Source: Pseudomonas sp. RIT-PI-S (GTDB taxonomy: Bacteria; Pseudomonadota; Gammaproteobacteria; Pseudomonadales; Pseudomonadaceae). Taken from it: a stretch of 64,000 nt of DNA. Under the pieces are notes generated by a model. That model was not told the DNA's origin. It worked only from the letters and a program-made list of their open reading frames with translations, and made no database searches. Each line of letters begins with the position of its first letter. Within the stretch, counting starts at the first letter, position 1. The DNA lies in assembly GCF_025642975.1 (NCBI RefSeq), contig NZ_JANZKJ010000005.1, positions 62,001-126,000 on the forward strand. The letters run 5' to 3'. The position numbers and the translations under genes were made by a program. Of the stretch, positions 18,527 through 27,900 are shown piece by piece.

Positions 18527-19048
18527 ATGCTGGAGCTGCACACCGAACGCCTCAGTTTCCGCACGCTGGTCGAGGCCGACTGGCCGTTGTTCTACCGCCT
18601 TCATCGTGAACCCAAGACCATGCGCTACGTGTTCGGCGAGCTGGCCGACGCTGAGATACGTCGTGGCTTCGAACACCGGCTGCCCGCGTGGACCCCGCAC
18701 GCCGAGCATTGGCTGTGCCTGGTGGCCAGCGAACGGGGTAGCGGCCAGGCGGTGGGCGTGACTGGGTTTCGCATCATGGCGCCGGGCCACGCCGAGGTCG
18801 GCACCTTGCTGGTGCCTGAGCACCAGGGGCGCGGCTACGGCACCGATTGCCGCCAGGCGATCATTGGCTATGCCCGGGACATCGGCTTGGAGTCGCTGGA
18901 GTCCACCGTGACCGATGGCAACGTGGCGTCCTGCCGGGTGTTGGAGAAGTGCGGGTTCGTGTTCGAACGGCGCGTAACCCATGCCCACCAGATCGATGGG
19001 CAGTGGTTCGACGACCTGATCTACCGCTACCGCATCGCTGCGGTATGA
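18527..19048 (+). CDS. GNAT acetyltransferase, RimJ/RimL type (copy 1)
   Basis: 173 residues from MLELHTERLSFRTLVEADW. RimJ/RimL-type signatures are TERLSFR at the N-terminus, the acetyl-CoA loop VPEHQGRGYGTDCRQA, and the C-terminal SLESTVTDGNVASCRVLEKC motif followed by GFVFERRV. The next gene is a close copy. The target (ribosomal protein, small molecule or toxin) is unknown. Confidence 0.85.
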   Translation: MLELHTERLSFRTLVEADWPLFYRLHREPKTMRYVFGELADAEIRRGFEHRLPAWTPHAEHWLCLVASERGSGQAVGVTGFRIMAPGHAEVGTLLVPEHQGRGYGTDCRQAIIGYARDIGLESLESTVTDGNVASCRVLEKCGFVFERRVTHAHQIDGQWFDDLIYRYRIAAV

Positions 19049-19132
19049 GGGTACTCCCCAACTGGTCCGTTGATCTTTGCCCCGATCCCCCTTACAACGG
19101 TCCATCCTCTTTCGCACCCGCAGGAGCGCTGG

Positions 19133-19657
19133 ATGCTGGAACTGCACACAGAACGCCTCAGTTTCCGCACGCTGGTCGAGGCCGACTGGCCGCTGTTCTC
19201 AAGGCTTCACCGCGAACCACAGACCATGCAGTTCGTGTTCGGTGAAATCGCCGAGGCTGACGTGCGCCGCGGCTTCGAGCACCGCCTGCCGGCCTGGAGC
19301 CCGCAGGCCGAGCATTGGCTGTGCCTGGTGGTCACGGAGCTCGCCCGCGGCGAGGCGGTGGGGGTTTCCGGCCTGCGCATCCTGACGCCGGGCCACGCCG
19401 AACTGGGCACGCTGCTGCTGCCGGAATACCAGGGCCGCGGCTATGGCGCCGAGTGCTGCCAGGCGATGATCGACTACGCCCACGCCATTGGGCTTAGCTC
19501 GCTGGAGTCCACGGTGACGGATGGCAACGTGGCGTCCTGCCGGGTCATGGAAAAGTGTGGGTTCGTCTTCGAGCGCCGGGTGCCCCAGGCCTATCGAATT
19601 GGCGAGCAGTGGTTCGACGATCTGGTCTACCAATACGCCCTGGGCGCGGCGCGATGA
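19133..19657 (+). CDS. GNAT acetyltransferase, RimJ/RimL type (copy 2)
   Basis: 174 residues. The first 22 residues are identical to copy 1, and the rest is alignable without gaps up to the last few residues. CoA-loop: LPEYQGRGYGAECCQA. It has a better ribosome binding site (AGGAG) than copy 1. Its stop overlaps the start of the MFS gene (ATGA at 19654-19657), so the two are translationally coupled. This pairing suggests modification and export or uptake of the same compound, an inference only. Confidence 0.85.
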   Translation: MLELHTERLSFRTLVEADWPLFSRLHREPQTMQFVFGEIAEADVRRGFEHRLPAWSPQAEHWLCLVVTELARGEAVGVSGLRILTPGHAELGTLLLPEYQGRGYGAECCQAMIDYAHAIGLSSLESTVTDGNVASCRVMEKCGFVFERRVPQAYRIGEQWFDDLVYQYALGAAR

Positions 19658-20889
19658 GCCCGCCGCCCACGCCTAGCACCTGGGCTGCCCTGCGCGCCCT
19701 GCCCCGGATCACCCATTGGCTACTGCTGGGCATGGCCGGGGCGCGGGTCGCCTCCTTTATGATCTGGCCCTTTATCGCCGTGGCCATGAACAAACGCTTC
19801 GGCACCCCTATCACCGAGATCGGCGCGCAGTTGGCCATCGGCGCGCTGGTCACCATCGCCTTGTCGCCGCTCAGCGGCTGGCTGGGGGACCGCTTCGATG
19901 CGCGCAACCTGATGCTGGCAGGCTGCGCGTTGTGCATGGGGGGTTATGCACTGATGGGCCTGCTCCCCAGCCAGAGCAGTTACTTCGTAGCGATCGTCGT
20001 CTTTGCGGTGGCCCAGAGCATCCTTGAGCCGTTGCTACGGATGCTGTTGAGCGACACCGCCAGCAGCGACGCGCAACGTACCTTCCTGTTCCATATTCGC
20101 TATTACCTGATCAACTGCGCGGCGGCCATCGGCCCGCTGCTGGGGCTGTGGTTCGCCAACTGTGCCAGCGACGCGGTGTTCGCTGTCGCCGTCTGTGCCA
20201 ACCTGGGCCTGGCGCTGGTGATCGCCAACGCCACCCGAGGGCGACACGCGCGGGCCGCGAAGGTGGTTTCACCGCCCCTGGCCACGGTGTTTCGCGCCCT
20301 GCTGGGGAGCAAGCTGCTGCTGACCGTCATCGTGATGAATTTCTTTCTGGTACTGCTCTATGCCCAGATCGACGAGCCGCTGACCTTCTACCTGCTGCAA
20401 TTGCAGGTCCAGGACATCAACCACCTGATCGCCATGATGAGCGTTACCAACGCCGCGGTGGTGCTGGCGGTGCACCTGCTGCTCATGCCCCGGCTGATCG
20501 CCCTGGCGGACAAAACCGCGTACCTGGCGGCGCTGGCATGCATGATGGTTGCCCACGGGATCATTGCCGCCAACGTTCATGCCTGGTGGTTCGGCTGGCT
20601 GCTGGCGGTGATGTTCGCCACCTTCGCCGAGATCGTAGTCATGCCACTGTTCGGCACCCTGGTAGACCGCCTGGCGCCACCAGGCATGCGCGGCAGCTTC
20701 ATCGGCATTTCCATGCTTGCCGGGCTGGGATCGGCGCTGTCGCCGTGGCTCGGTGCACTGGCCATCGCCAAGGTCGGCGGCGTGGGCTGGTTCTCGCTGT
20801 TGGCCATCGCCTGCGTGCCCATCGGCGTGCTCGGCTACCGCGCTCTGCAAGGTAGCCAACCGCAGGCACTGGCCGAGCCTGCGCCCTAA
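19654..20889 (+). CDS. MFS transporter, drug-efflux-like
   Basis: 411 residues with about twelve hydrophobic segments. The start MSPPPTPSTWAALRALP overlaps the GNAT stop. The motif A-like loop LSPLSGWLGDRFDARNLMLA between helices 2 and 3 fits the drug:H+ antiporter group, and the general layout resembles MdtH-like exporters. The substrate is unknown. It is the transporter gene closest to the end of the NRPS operon (about 2.3 kb from tauD) but on the other strand and behind other genes, so a link to product export is only a possibility. Confidence 0.8.
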   Translation: MSPPPTPSTWAALRALPRITHWLLLGMAGARVASFMIWPFIAVAMNKRFGTPITEIGAQLAIGALVTIALSPLSGWLGDRFDARNLMLAGCALCMGGYALMGLLPSQSSYFVAIVVFAVAQSILEPLLRMLLSDTASSDAQRTFLFHIRYYLINCAAAIGPLLGLWFANCASDAVFAVAVCANLGLALVIANATRGRHARAAKVVSPPLATVFRALLGSKLLLTVIVMNFFLVLLYAQIDEPLTFYLLQLQVQDINHLIAMMSVTNAAVVLAVHLLLMPRLIALADKTAYLAALACMMVAHGIIAANVHAWWFGWLLAVMFATFAEIVVMPLFGTLVDRLAPPGMRGSFIGISMLAGLGSALSPWLGALAIAKVGGVGWFSLLAIACVPIGVLGYRALQGSQPQALAEPAP

Positions 20890-20960
20890 AGCGAACAGTT
20901 ACCGGGCAACGTAGCGGTGGATGGTCTTTACTGGGTAGCGCCTCGACCAGGAGCCGTGCC

Positions 20961-22004
20961 GTGAACCCCTATCAATGCCTGCCGCCGCGCGCCTTCTGGC
21001 GCAGCGCGGTCGCCGACCAGCCCGCGATGAATATCGGCGAGCTGTGGCAACCTGCCTTCGCCATCGACCCCAAGGACGCCATCGTCACTGCCGGTTCGTG
21101 TTTCGCCCAGCACATCGGCCGCGCGTTGGTGGAGCGCGGCATGCACTGGCTGGATGCCGAGCCGGCGCCGGCCGAGCTGTCGCCAGCGGCCTGCAAAGCC
21201 CACCACTACGGCGTGTTCTCCTTCCGCACCGGCAACCTGTACACCCCCGCGATGCTGCGCCAGTGGCTGGAATGGGCACTGGGTGCGAAGGCTGTGCCTG
21301 AAGAGGTATGGCACCAGGGCGGGCGCTGTTTCGACCCGTTCCGCCCGGCGATAGCACCTGATGGCTTCGCCAGCGAAGACGCGCTGCGGGCCGACCGCGC
21401 GCGCACCCTCGCCGCCATTGGCGATGCCGTACGCCGCGCCAAGGTGTTCGTGTTTACCCTCGGCTTGACCGAGGCCTGGGTCGACCGCCACAGCGGCCTG
21501 TTCTATCCGCTGTGCCCGGGGACGGTGCGCGGGACCTTCAACCCGCAGGTCCATGAATTCCACAACTTCGGCTTCGCCAACACCTACCGCGAGATGACGG
21601 CTGCCCTGGCGCTGATGCGCTCGGTCAACCCAGGGCTGCGCCTGCTGCTGACCGTGTCGCCGGTGCCCCTGACCGCCACCGCCACGGGCCAGCATGCGCT
21701 GGTGGCGACCACCTATTCGAAATCGGTGTTGCGCGCGGTGGCCGGGGAACTCTGCGAAAGCCACCCCAACGTGGATTACTTCCCCTCTTACGAGATCATC
21801 ACCGGCACGCCGTTCAAGGGCGCCTTTTACCAACCCAACCAGCGCGAGGTCACCGCCGAGGGCGTGGCGTTCGTGATGCGGCAGTTCTTCGCGGGCCTGG
21901 ACGCCACCCAGGCGTTCAGCTCCACCCCTACCCCCGGCAATCGCCTGCCCAGTGAGGACCTCGCGTGTGAAGACGCCCTGCTCGATTACTACGCCAAGCC
22001 CTAG
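20961..22004 (+). CDS. GSCFA-domain protein
   Basis: 347 residues from a GTG start with AGGAG 7 bases upstream. The family-naming motif appears as TAGSCFAQHIGRAL at residues ~42-55. Further family features are HHYGVFSFRTGNLYTP, VFTLGLTEAW, and the late block NVDYFPSYEIITGTPFKGAF. GSCFA proteins are SGNH-like hydrolases often linked to surface polysaccharides, but the reaction is unproven. It overlaps the next SGNH-like gene by ~38 bases, so the two should be co-translated. Confidence 0.85.
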   Translation: MNPYQCLPPRAFWRSAVADQPAMNIGELWQPAFAIDPKDAIVTAGSCFAQHIGRALVERGMHWLDAEPAPAELSPAACKAHHYGVFSFRTGNLYTPAMLRQWLEWALGAKAVPEEVWHQGGRCFDPFRPAIAPDGFASEDALRADRARTLAAIGDAVRRAKVFVFTLGLTEAWVDRHSGLFYPLCPGTVRGTFNPQVHEFHNFGFANTYREMTAALALMRSVNPGLRLLLTVSPVPLTATATGQHALVATTYSKSVLRAVAGELCESHPNVDYFPSYEIITGTPFKGAFYQPNQREVTAEGVAFVMRQFFAGLDATQAFSSTPTPGNRLPSEDLACEDALLDYYAKP

Positions 22005-22662
22005 GTTCCTGTTGCTGGGCGATTCCCACGCCGGCGTGATCGGCAACGCTGCCAAGGTCCGAGGCGTGCCGTGCGGCGGCGGCCCGCTGGGCGCAGGGCG
22101 GGATTTCGCCACGGACTTCTTCCGCCTGGCACCGGGGGACATCATGTTCCGCGAGGCTGAAATGGATCGCCTGTACCGCCAGGCCTTGGCCGAAGCCAAT
22201 GCCCCGGCATTGGGCGAGCTCGACGTACCCTTGGTCAGCACCGTGGGGTTGAGCCTGCATTTTCTGGCCACGGCGCATAACTGGCTGTGCTATCAGGGCC
22301 CCGATGGCGAATTCGACCCTGGCTTTCTCGACGGCACGCTGTTCGCCGCGCTGATGGCCACCGTCTCGGCGCCGGCCCTGGCGTTCTATGAACAGGCGTT
22401 AGCGCTCGAGCTCCGGGTGCTGGCGGTGCTGCCGCCGCAACGGGTGCCAGACACCGCGGACCCACGGGTGTTCATGGCCGCGCAGCGATGGCTGATCGAT
22501 CGTTTGCAAGGGCTGGGCGTGGAAGTGATCGACGTACGCGCGGCCGCCAACGACGACAGCGGCCTGCAGCATCCCAACTTCTGCGAAGCGAACGACCCCC
22601 TGCACGGCAACCAGGCGTTCGGCGACTTGATCGTCGAACGGCTGTTGCAGGCCGGCCTGTAA
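21967..22662 (+). CDS. SGNH/GDSL-like hydrolase
   Basis: 231 residues from a GTG start chosen for a GAGGA 7 bases upstream. The N-terminal FLLLGDSHAGVIGNA is the SGNH block I with the nucleophile Ser. A late segment ANDPLHGNQAFGDLIVERLL carries the Asp-x-x-His of block V (DPLH). It is partnered with the GSCFA gene, with which it overlaps. The pair may act as an esterase/acyltransferase set on an exported or surface molecule; this is inference. Confidence 0.7.
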   Translation: MKTPCSITTPSPRFLLLGDSHAGVIGNAAKVRGVPCGGGPLGAGRDFATDFFRLAPGDIMFREAEMDRLYRQALAEANAPALGELDVPLVSTVGLSLHFLATAHNWLCYQGPDGEFDPGFLDGTLFAALMATVSAPALAFYEQALALELRVLAVLPPQRVPDTADPRVFMAAQRWLIDRLQGLGVEVIDVRAAANDDSGLQHPNFCEANDPLHGNQAFGDLIVERLLQAGL

Positions 22663-22715
22663 CCGCGCACGCCGTCCATTCGCGGGCTCCGCCCGCTCCC
22701 ACAGACGCCGCACCT

Positions 22716-23168
22716 GCCCACAGAGCGCACCCCCCCACTGTGGGACCGGGCAAAGCCCGGGAACCTGACAGCCATGCAAGCCAACCCCTACAACCTCCCA
22801 CACAAGCCACACCCAGCCCCACAGAGCGCACCCCCCACTGTGGGACCGGGCAAAGCCCGGGAACCTGACAGCCATCAAGCCAACCCCTAAGGTCTCCCAC
22901 ACAAGCCACACCCAGCCCCACAGAGCGCACCCCCCCTGTGGGACCGGGCAAAGCCCGGGAACCTGCCAGCCATGCAAGCCAACCCCCTACAATCTCCCAC
23001 ACAAGCCACACCCAGGCCCACAGAGCGCGCGCCCCCACTGTGGGACCGGGCAAAGCCCGGGAACCTGCCAGCCAGGCAAGCCAAGCCCCAAGGTCTCCCA
23101 CAAAAGCCACACCCAGCCCCACAGAGCGCACCCCCCCCCCACTGTGGGACCGGGCAAAGCCCGGGAAC
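22716..23168. repeat. five tandem ~100-bp repeats with a GC hairpin in each
   Basis: The block containing tgggaccgggcaaagcccgg occurs at about 22741, 22841, 22939, 23041 and 23145, with spacings of 100, 98, 102 and 104 bases. Each unit also contains agccacacccagccc and acagagcgcacccc. CCGGGC-AAA-GCCCGG is a perfect 6-bp hairpin, resembling Pseudomonas REP hairpins. The array fills the gap between the SGNH gene and the end of the convergent tauD gene, so it may serve as a transcription end or mRNA 3' boundary. There is no U tract and no REP-associated transposase nearby. Both strands are free of stops over long distances, but the translated product is a repeat artefact. Confidence 0.85.
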
Positions 23169-23170
23169 GG

Positions 23171-24043
23171 CTACGAACCCTGGGGTCGGGTGCCGAGGAT
23201 TGTCACCCGTTCGCCGTAGCGCGAGTGCGGGAAGTAGTCCCACACCGCATGGTGCTGGGTGCAGCGGTTGTCCCAGAACACCAGGGTGTTGGGCGCCCAG
23301 CGCACACGGCAATGCAGGATCGGTTCGCGTGCCACCAGGTCGAACAGCATGTTCAACAGCGCCTGGCTCTCACCGCCGGCCAACTGAACGATATGCGAGG
23401 TGAAGCCGGGGTTCACGAAGAGGCTCTTGCGCCCGGTATCAGGGTGGCGCACCACCACCGGGTGTTCGGTTTTCGGCAGGCCGGGCGGCGTTTCGAAGCC
23501 CTTCCAGGGCATCGCCCCGTCATGGATCGCCGTCAGCCCACCGAGAAACCCTTGCATGGCCGGCGACAGCATCTCCAGCGCCAGGTGCATGTTGGCGAAC
23601 AGCGTGTCGCCGCCGCAGCCGATGGCCGGTGTTTCCTTCACGTATAACAGCGAACCCATGGAGGGTTCCGGGTCGGCAGTGCCGTCGGTGTGCCAGGCCT
23701 CACCGGCAACGTAGCGCGACTGCGCGTTGGCGCGGATCACCACCAGCTCCGGGTCGTCGCCGTCGATGTCCTCCAGCGGCAAAGCGCGCAAGGTGCCGAA
23801 CAGCCGCCCGAACGCCTTGTGCTCCTCCACGCTCAACTGCTGGTCGCGGAACACCAGCACATGGTTTTCCAGCAGCGCGCGGCGGATCTCCGCCAGTTGT
23901 GAGTCGCTCAATGGCCGGGCCAGGTCGACGCCGGTGATTTCGGCGCCGATCACCGGGGTCAGGCGCTCCACCCTGAGGCTGCGATAGGGTGCGCGCTGCT
24001 CGCCGGCGATGCGTTCGATTGCGTCAAGTGCTGATTGATCCAT
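23171..24043 (-). CDS. TauD/TfdA-family Fe(II)/2-oxoglutarate dioxygenase
   Basis: 290 residues. The opening LTPVIGAEITGVDLARPLSD is typical of TauD. The iron ligands are visible as WHTDGT (His-x-Asp) and a distal His in DNRCTQHHAVWDY, followed by the 2-oxoglutarate-binding Arg in the C-terminal region (SRYGERVTILG). It is the last gene of the NRPS operon, 10 bases after the MbtH-like gene. Family members hydroxylate free or carrier-bound amino acids. Given two Pro-type A domains in the operon, Pro hydroxylation is an attractive guess, by analogy with detoxin/rimosamide clusters that carry a tauD gene. Confidence 0.88.
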   Translation of the reverse strand: MDQSALDAIERIAGEQRAPYRSLRVERLTPVIGAEITGVDLARPLSDSQLAEIRRALLENHVLVFRDQQLSVEEHKAFGRLFGTLRALPLEDIDGDDPELVVIRANAQSRYVAGEAWHTDGTADPEPSMGSLLYVKETPAIGCGGDTLFANMHLALEMLSPAMQGFLGGLTAIHDGAMPWKGFETPPGLPKTEHPVVVRHPDTGRKSLFVNPGFTSHIVQLAGGESQALLNMLFDLVAREPILHCRVRWAPNTLVFWDNRCTQHHAVWDYFPHSRYGERVTILGTRPQGS

Positions 24044-24053
24044 GTTCCCTCAC

Positions 24054-24260
24054 CTATTGGTTAGCCGAACCTGCCCCTGGCGCTTCGCGCAGTGAGCGCG
24101 GGCGCATGTCGGTCCAGTGCTGGTCGATGTAACGCAGGCAGGCCTGGCGTTCGCCGCGCATACCTGCCGCGCGCCAGCCGAGCGCCATCGGCTTGCCCGC
24201 CGGCCACACGGAATACTGGCCCTGGTCATTGATCACCACATCGAAGGTCGTCTCGGTCAT
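24054..24260 (-). CDS. MbtH-like NRPS accessory protein
   Basis: 68 residues from MTETTFDVVINDQGQYSVWP. The MbtH signature is present: N-x-x-x-Q-x-S-x-W-P, then LGWR and CLRYIDQHWTDMRP with SLRE. These small proteins bind adenylation domains and are needed for their folding or activity. Its start overlaps the stop of the Ala-rich gene by 4 bases (24257-24260). One or more of the five A domains in this operon is its probable partner. Confidence 0.95.
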   Translation of the reverse strand: MTETTFDVVINDQGQYSVWPAGKPMALGWRAAGMRGERQACLRYIDQHWTDMRPRSLREAPGAGSANQ

Positions 24261-24964
24261 GTCGTGTTCCGCGGTCGAATTGAAAGGGTCAGGCAGCCCA
24301 GCAAGCCGGCCGCCAGGTGCTGGTAGAGCAGCAGCCGTTGCGCGGGCTCCCGCGCGCAGGCGCATACGCATACCCGGGCCATGGCGCTGGCGATCGCCGC
24401 GTAGGCATCGCCATCGCGCTGAGCGAAAGCGCTGGCGGCCAGTTCCAGGGTGGCCGCGGCATGAGCGCTGGCGAACGCGCCGGCATTAGCCTCGGTGCTC
24501 AGGTGGGCGTAATACCGGGCAAAGCTTTCGGCCGAGTCGAAGTCCTCGGCAAGGCTCTCGGCGTTGGCCGTCGCCGCGGCGTAGTGCAGCGCGCTCTGGT
24601 ACGCCTGGGCGTAGGCCGCCTCGTACGCATAGGCGCGCCGATACAGCGGCTGCAACACGGGTGCGAGGGCGGCCCGCCATTCGCCGCGGCCGCCGTACAC
24701 CCCCAGTGCGGCGCGGCGGTGCAGGCTTTGCAGGCGATCCAATGCCGGCCGCTGGTCTGCCAGGGCGTCACCGAGCAACGGCACCACAACGTCCGCATAC
24801 CAGGCATGCAGCCCACACCACGCCAGCGGGTCGGCGAGCCCTTCGCAAGCCAGCACGCTTGGGTGCTCGCCTTCGGCGCCTGCCTGGGCGCCCTCCTCGG
24901 CCAATACGCGCGCCAATACCGCCAGCCAGTGCGGGTCGCTCATTGCCGCCTGCTCAGGACGCAT
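24257..24964 (-). CDS. Ala-rich helical protein of unknown function in the NRPS operon
   Basis: 235 residues from the ATG at 24964, chosen because GGGAGG lies 7 bases upstream; an alternative ATG is at 24943. The start overlaps the end of the NRPS-PKS gene by 11 bases and the stop overlaps mbtH by 4, so it is tightly coupled. The sequence is rich in Ala, Tyr and Gln, with long helical stretches (YRRAYAYEAAYAQAYQSAL and ASAHAAATLELAASAFAQ) and a Cys-rich spot (VCVCACAREP). No signal peptide or membrane helix is evident. I do not recognise the family. A carrier- or synthetase-associated scaffold is one possibility. Confidence 0.7.
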   Translation of the reverse strand: MRPEQAAMSDPHWLAVLARVLAEEGAQAGAEGEHPSVLACEGLADPLAWCGLHAWYADVVVPLLGDALADQRPALDRLQSLHRRAALGVYGGRGEWRAALAPVLQPLYRRAYAYEAAYAQAYQSALHYAAATANAESLAEDFDSAESFARYYAHLSTEANAGAFASAHAAATLELAASAFAQRDGDAYAAIASAMARVCVCACAREPAQRLLLYQHLAAGLLGCLTLSIRPRNTT

Positions 24965-27900
24965 GCCGCGCGCCCTCCCGGCCTTGCGTGGCAGCGCTAA
25001 TGGCGGCGGCGATGTCGCGTGCCCAGCGGCCGCTGACGATGCCGTAATGGTCGGTGTCCATCGGCTGCCAGCTTTCCAGGCAGCCCAGCTTGCCCTGCCA
25101 GGCGCGTTTCAGCTCGTCCAGCTGCCAGCTCGTGCCAAACCCATAAGGGTTCGCCTGGCGAGCGATGAACAGCTGCGTCGGCGTGGCCGCAAGGCTGGGT
25201 GGCTCGAACGCCGCCATGCTGGCGATGTTGTTGCGGCAGCAGTGGGTCAGCCGTTGCAGGTAGGCTTGCAGGTCCGCGGGCAACGCGCCGTCGATGGCGC
25301 CGGGCCAACGCTGGGCGAACTCGCGCTGGAACACCTGGGTGATGGCCTGCTCGTCGATAGCCGCCAGCGCCTTGCCGGCGTCGGGCGCTGGCGGGTCGAT
25401 CAAGTACAGCCGTGGCGGCGCCAGCCCTGCGGCGGGTGCCAGGGCGCACAGGGCTTGTGCCACCCAGGCGCCAAACGACCAGCCCGCCACCTGCCATTCG
25501 GCGCCTTGCGGATGACGCGCCTGGATGGCTTGCAGGTAGGCTGCCGCGCGTTCGTCGAGGCTGATCGGCGGCAGGTCTGGCAGGCGCAGGGCCGGGTCGG
25601 CGATCACGCACACGCCGATGTCCGGGTGCAGCGCCGCCACCAGTTCCCGATAGGCCTGCACATCGCCGCCCACCGGGTGAATCAGGTACAGCCACTGGCG
25701 GCCAGCGCCGGCATGCCAGGGATCGAGCAACACCGCGTTGGCCCAGCCGTCCCGCGCCGAGGGCCGGGCCCGCTCGCTGCTGGCCCTGACCAGGGCGAGG
25801 ACTTCGCCCAGGCTGACCTGATGGCTGAACTGCGACAACTGGAACACCTCGCCGGTGGCCGCCTGCAGTTCGTCGATGAGGTCGAGCAGGGTCAACGAGT
25901 CCGCGCCCAGGTCGTAGAGGTTGTCGTCGTCGGCCAGTGCTTCCACGCCGAGCCACTTGCACAGGCACCCGTGCAGGCGTTGGCGCAGGCTGGGCTCGAT
26001 GGCTTGTGGCGCAGCGGGTTCGGCCTGCGCCGGCGCCATTGCGACCCCCTGCCGCCGCGGATAGAAACGCCGGGCGCTGTCCAGGGCAGTGGTGCTGACC
26101 AGCAGTTGCGGCAAACGCACCGCCATGGCCCGCTCGAACACCTGGCAGCCCTCGTCCACCGTCAAGCCCACCGTAAGGTGCTGCTGGTGCGCGGCGTCTC
26201 CACTGCTGGCCCCTACCGCCATGCCAACCTCGCGCCAGATGTCCCAGTCGATGCACAAGCGCTGGCAACCGTTGCTCGCGCCGCCGGCGTAAAAAGTGAA
26301 GCCGTCGAGCATGGCGTTGCTCGCCGCGTAGTCCAGGTGGCCGGCGCCGCCGAACATCGCCGACATGGACGAGCAATACAACACGAAGCCCGGCGTCATC
26401 CGCGCGATCAGCGCTTCCACCGCGAGCAGGCCGCGGGTCTTGGCGGCCATCGCCTCGCCGAGTTGCCGAGGGTCCCGCAGGCGGATCAGGCTGCCGGCAC
26501 CCATGCCCGCAGCGTGGATCACCCCAGCGAACGGGCCATGGCGTTCGGCCAGGTCGTCCAGCACCCGGGGCCAGCGCGCCAGGTCGCCGAGATCGGCGGC
26601 AACAGCCTGCACGCGCACGCCATGGTGGGCCAGGGCCGCCGGCACTTCGCCCTGGCGCGAGAGCAACACCACGCGCCGTTGCGGAGCCCGCAACAGGTAT
26701 TCGCCCAAACTGCGGCCGATCCCGCCGCTGCCTCCCAGCACCAGGAACGTGCCGCCCGCGGGCAAGGCATCCGTGCTTGGCGGCACCGCCGGCAGGGGGC
26801 TGGGCAGCAACCGCGGTTGCCACAGGTAGCCGCCGCGCACGGCCATGCGCCTCGGCGCCACGCTCGGCTCGGCCAACAAGGCCGTGAGTTCAGCCGCGTG
26901 GTCGGCCAGGCGGGGCGACGGCCAGTCCAGCCAATGGCAGCGCACCGGGTATTCCTGCGGCGCCACTTCGTTCACCCCGGCCAGCGCCGCTAGCTCCGGC
27001 CGCGCCACGTGGCCGTCGACCGGGCAGGCCTGCCACGACACCAGCCACAGCCGCAACGCTGCGGTTCGCGCGCGCTGCCCCCAGCCTTGCAACAGCGCGC
27101 AGGGGGTATCCAGGCAGGCCCATTGCGCCGCCGCCAGGCTGCGCTCATCCACCGCACCGGTGACCGCCAGCGGCAAGGCGTGCAGCCAGTCCAGCTCGCC
27201 CAAGGCCGGGGTGTGCAGCACGTCGAGCAATCGCGCGAGGGCTTGCGCATCCAATGGGTCCAGTTCATAGCGGTCGGCGTCCAGCTCGCGCCAGCCGCTG
27301 CCGGCGCGCACCTGAACCACCCGCTGGTAAGCGCCTTGCAGTTGCACCAGCAGCGCCGGCTCGATCACCTCGTGAGTGCACACCACCAACAGCTCGCGAC
27401 GCACCAGTGGAGCCAGCGCGTTTAGCCGGCGCGTGCGCAGCCATTGCCGCTGATAGAACCACTCGGCCAACGGTTTCCGTTCGATGGCCTCATCGTCCGA
27501 CGCCACCGCGGCCGCCGACGGGGGCGTGGCAATGGCCTGGAAGCGGTAACTGTCCAGGTCGAACGCCGAGGGCGGGAAGTCCCAGGGAGGCGGCGCCGCG
27601 CGCCCTGGCCAGCCCAGGTTCGCCCCCTGGTACCAGGCGCTCAGCAGCTCGGCTGGGGCCTGCCCGGTGGCATCCAGGCGCGGGGCTGAATTGATGATGC
27701 TCTGGGCGACTTCGTGCACCACCGGCGCGGTTGGCAAGCGTTCGCCCGGCGGCAGCAGCATCGCGAAGCGCCAACGTTGTTGCGGCCGGCCGGATTGCAA
27801 GTAGCGCAGCAGCGCGCCGTGGTGTTCGGGAAACGCTTGCAAGTAGGCATCGACCGCCTCCAGGTCGCGCAGCAGCGCCGAGCGGCTATGGGCCGAGACC

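Noticed and set aside
22716..23168. CRISPR array
   Set aside because: Units are about 100 bases and repeated along their whole length, so there are no unique spacers, and no cas genes are present.
22472..23403. Long open frames on both strands through the 100-bp repeat array
   Set aside because: They arise from repeated GC-rich units lacking stops and lack ribosome binding sites; the peptides are periodic artefacts.
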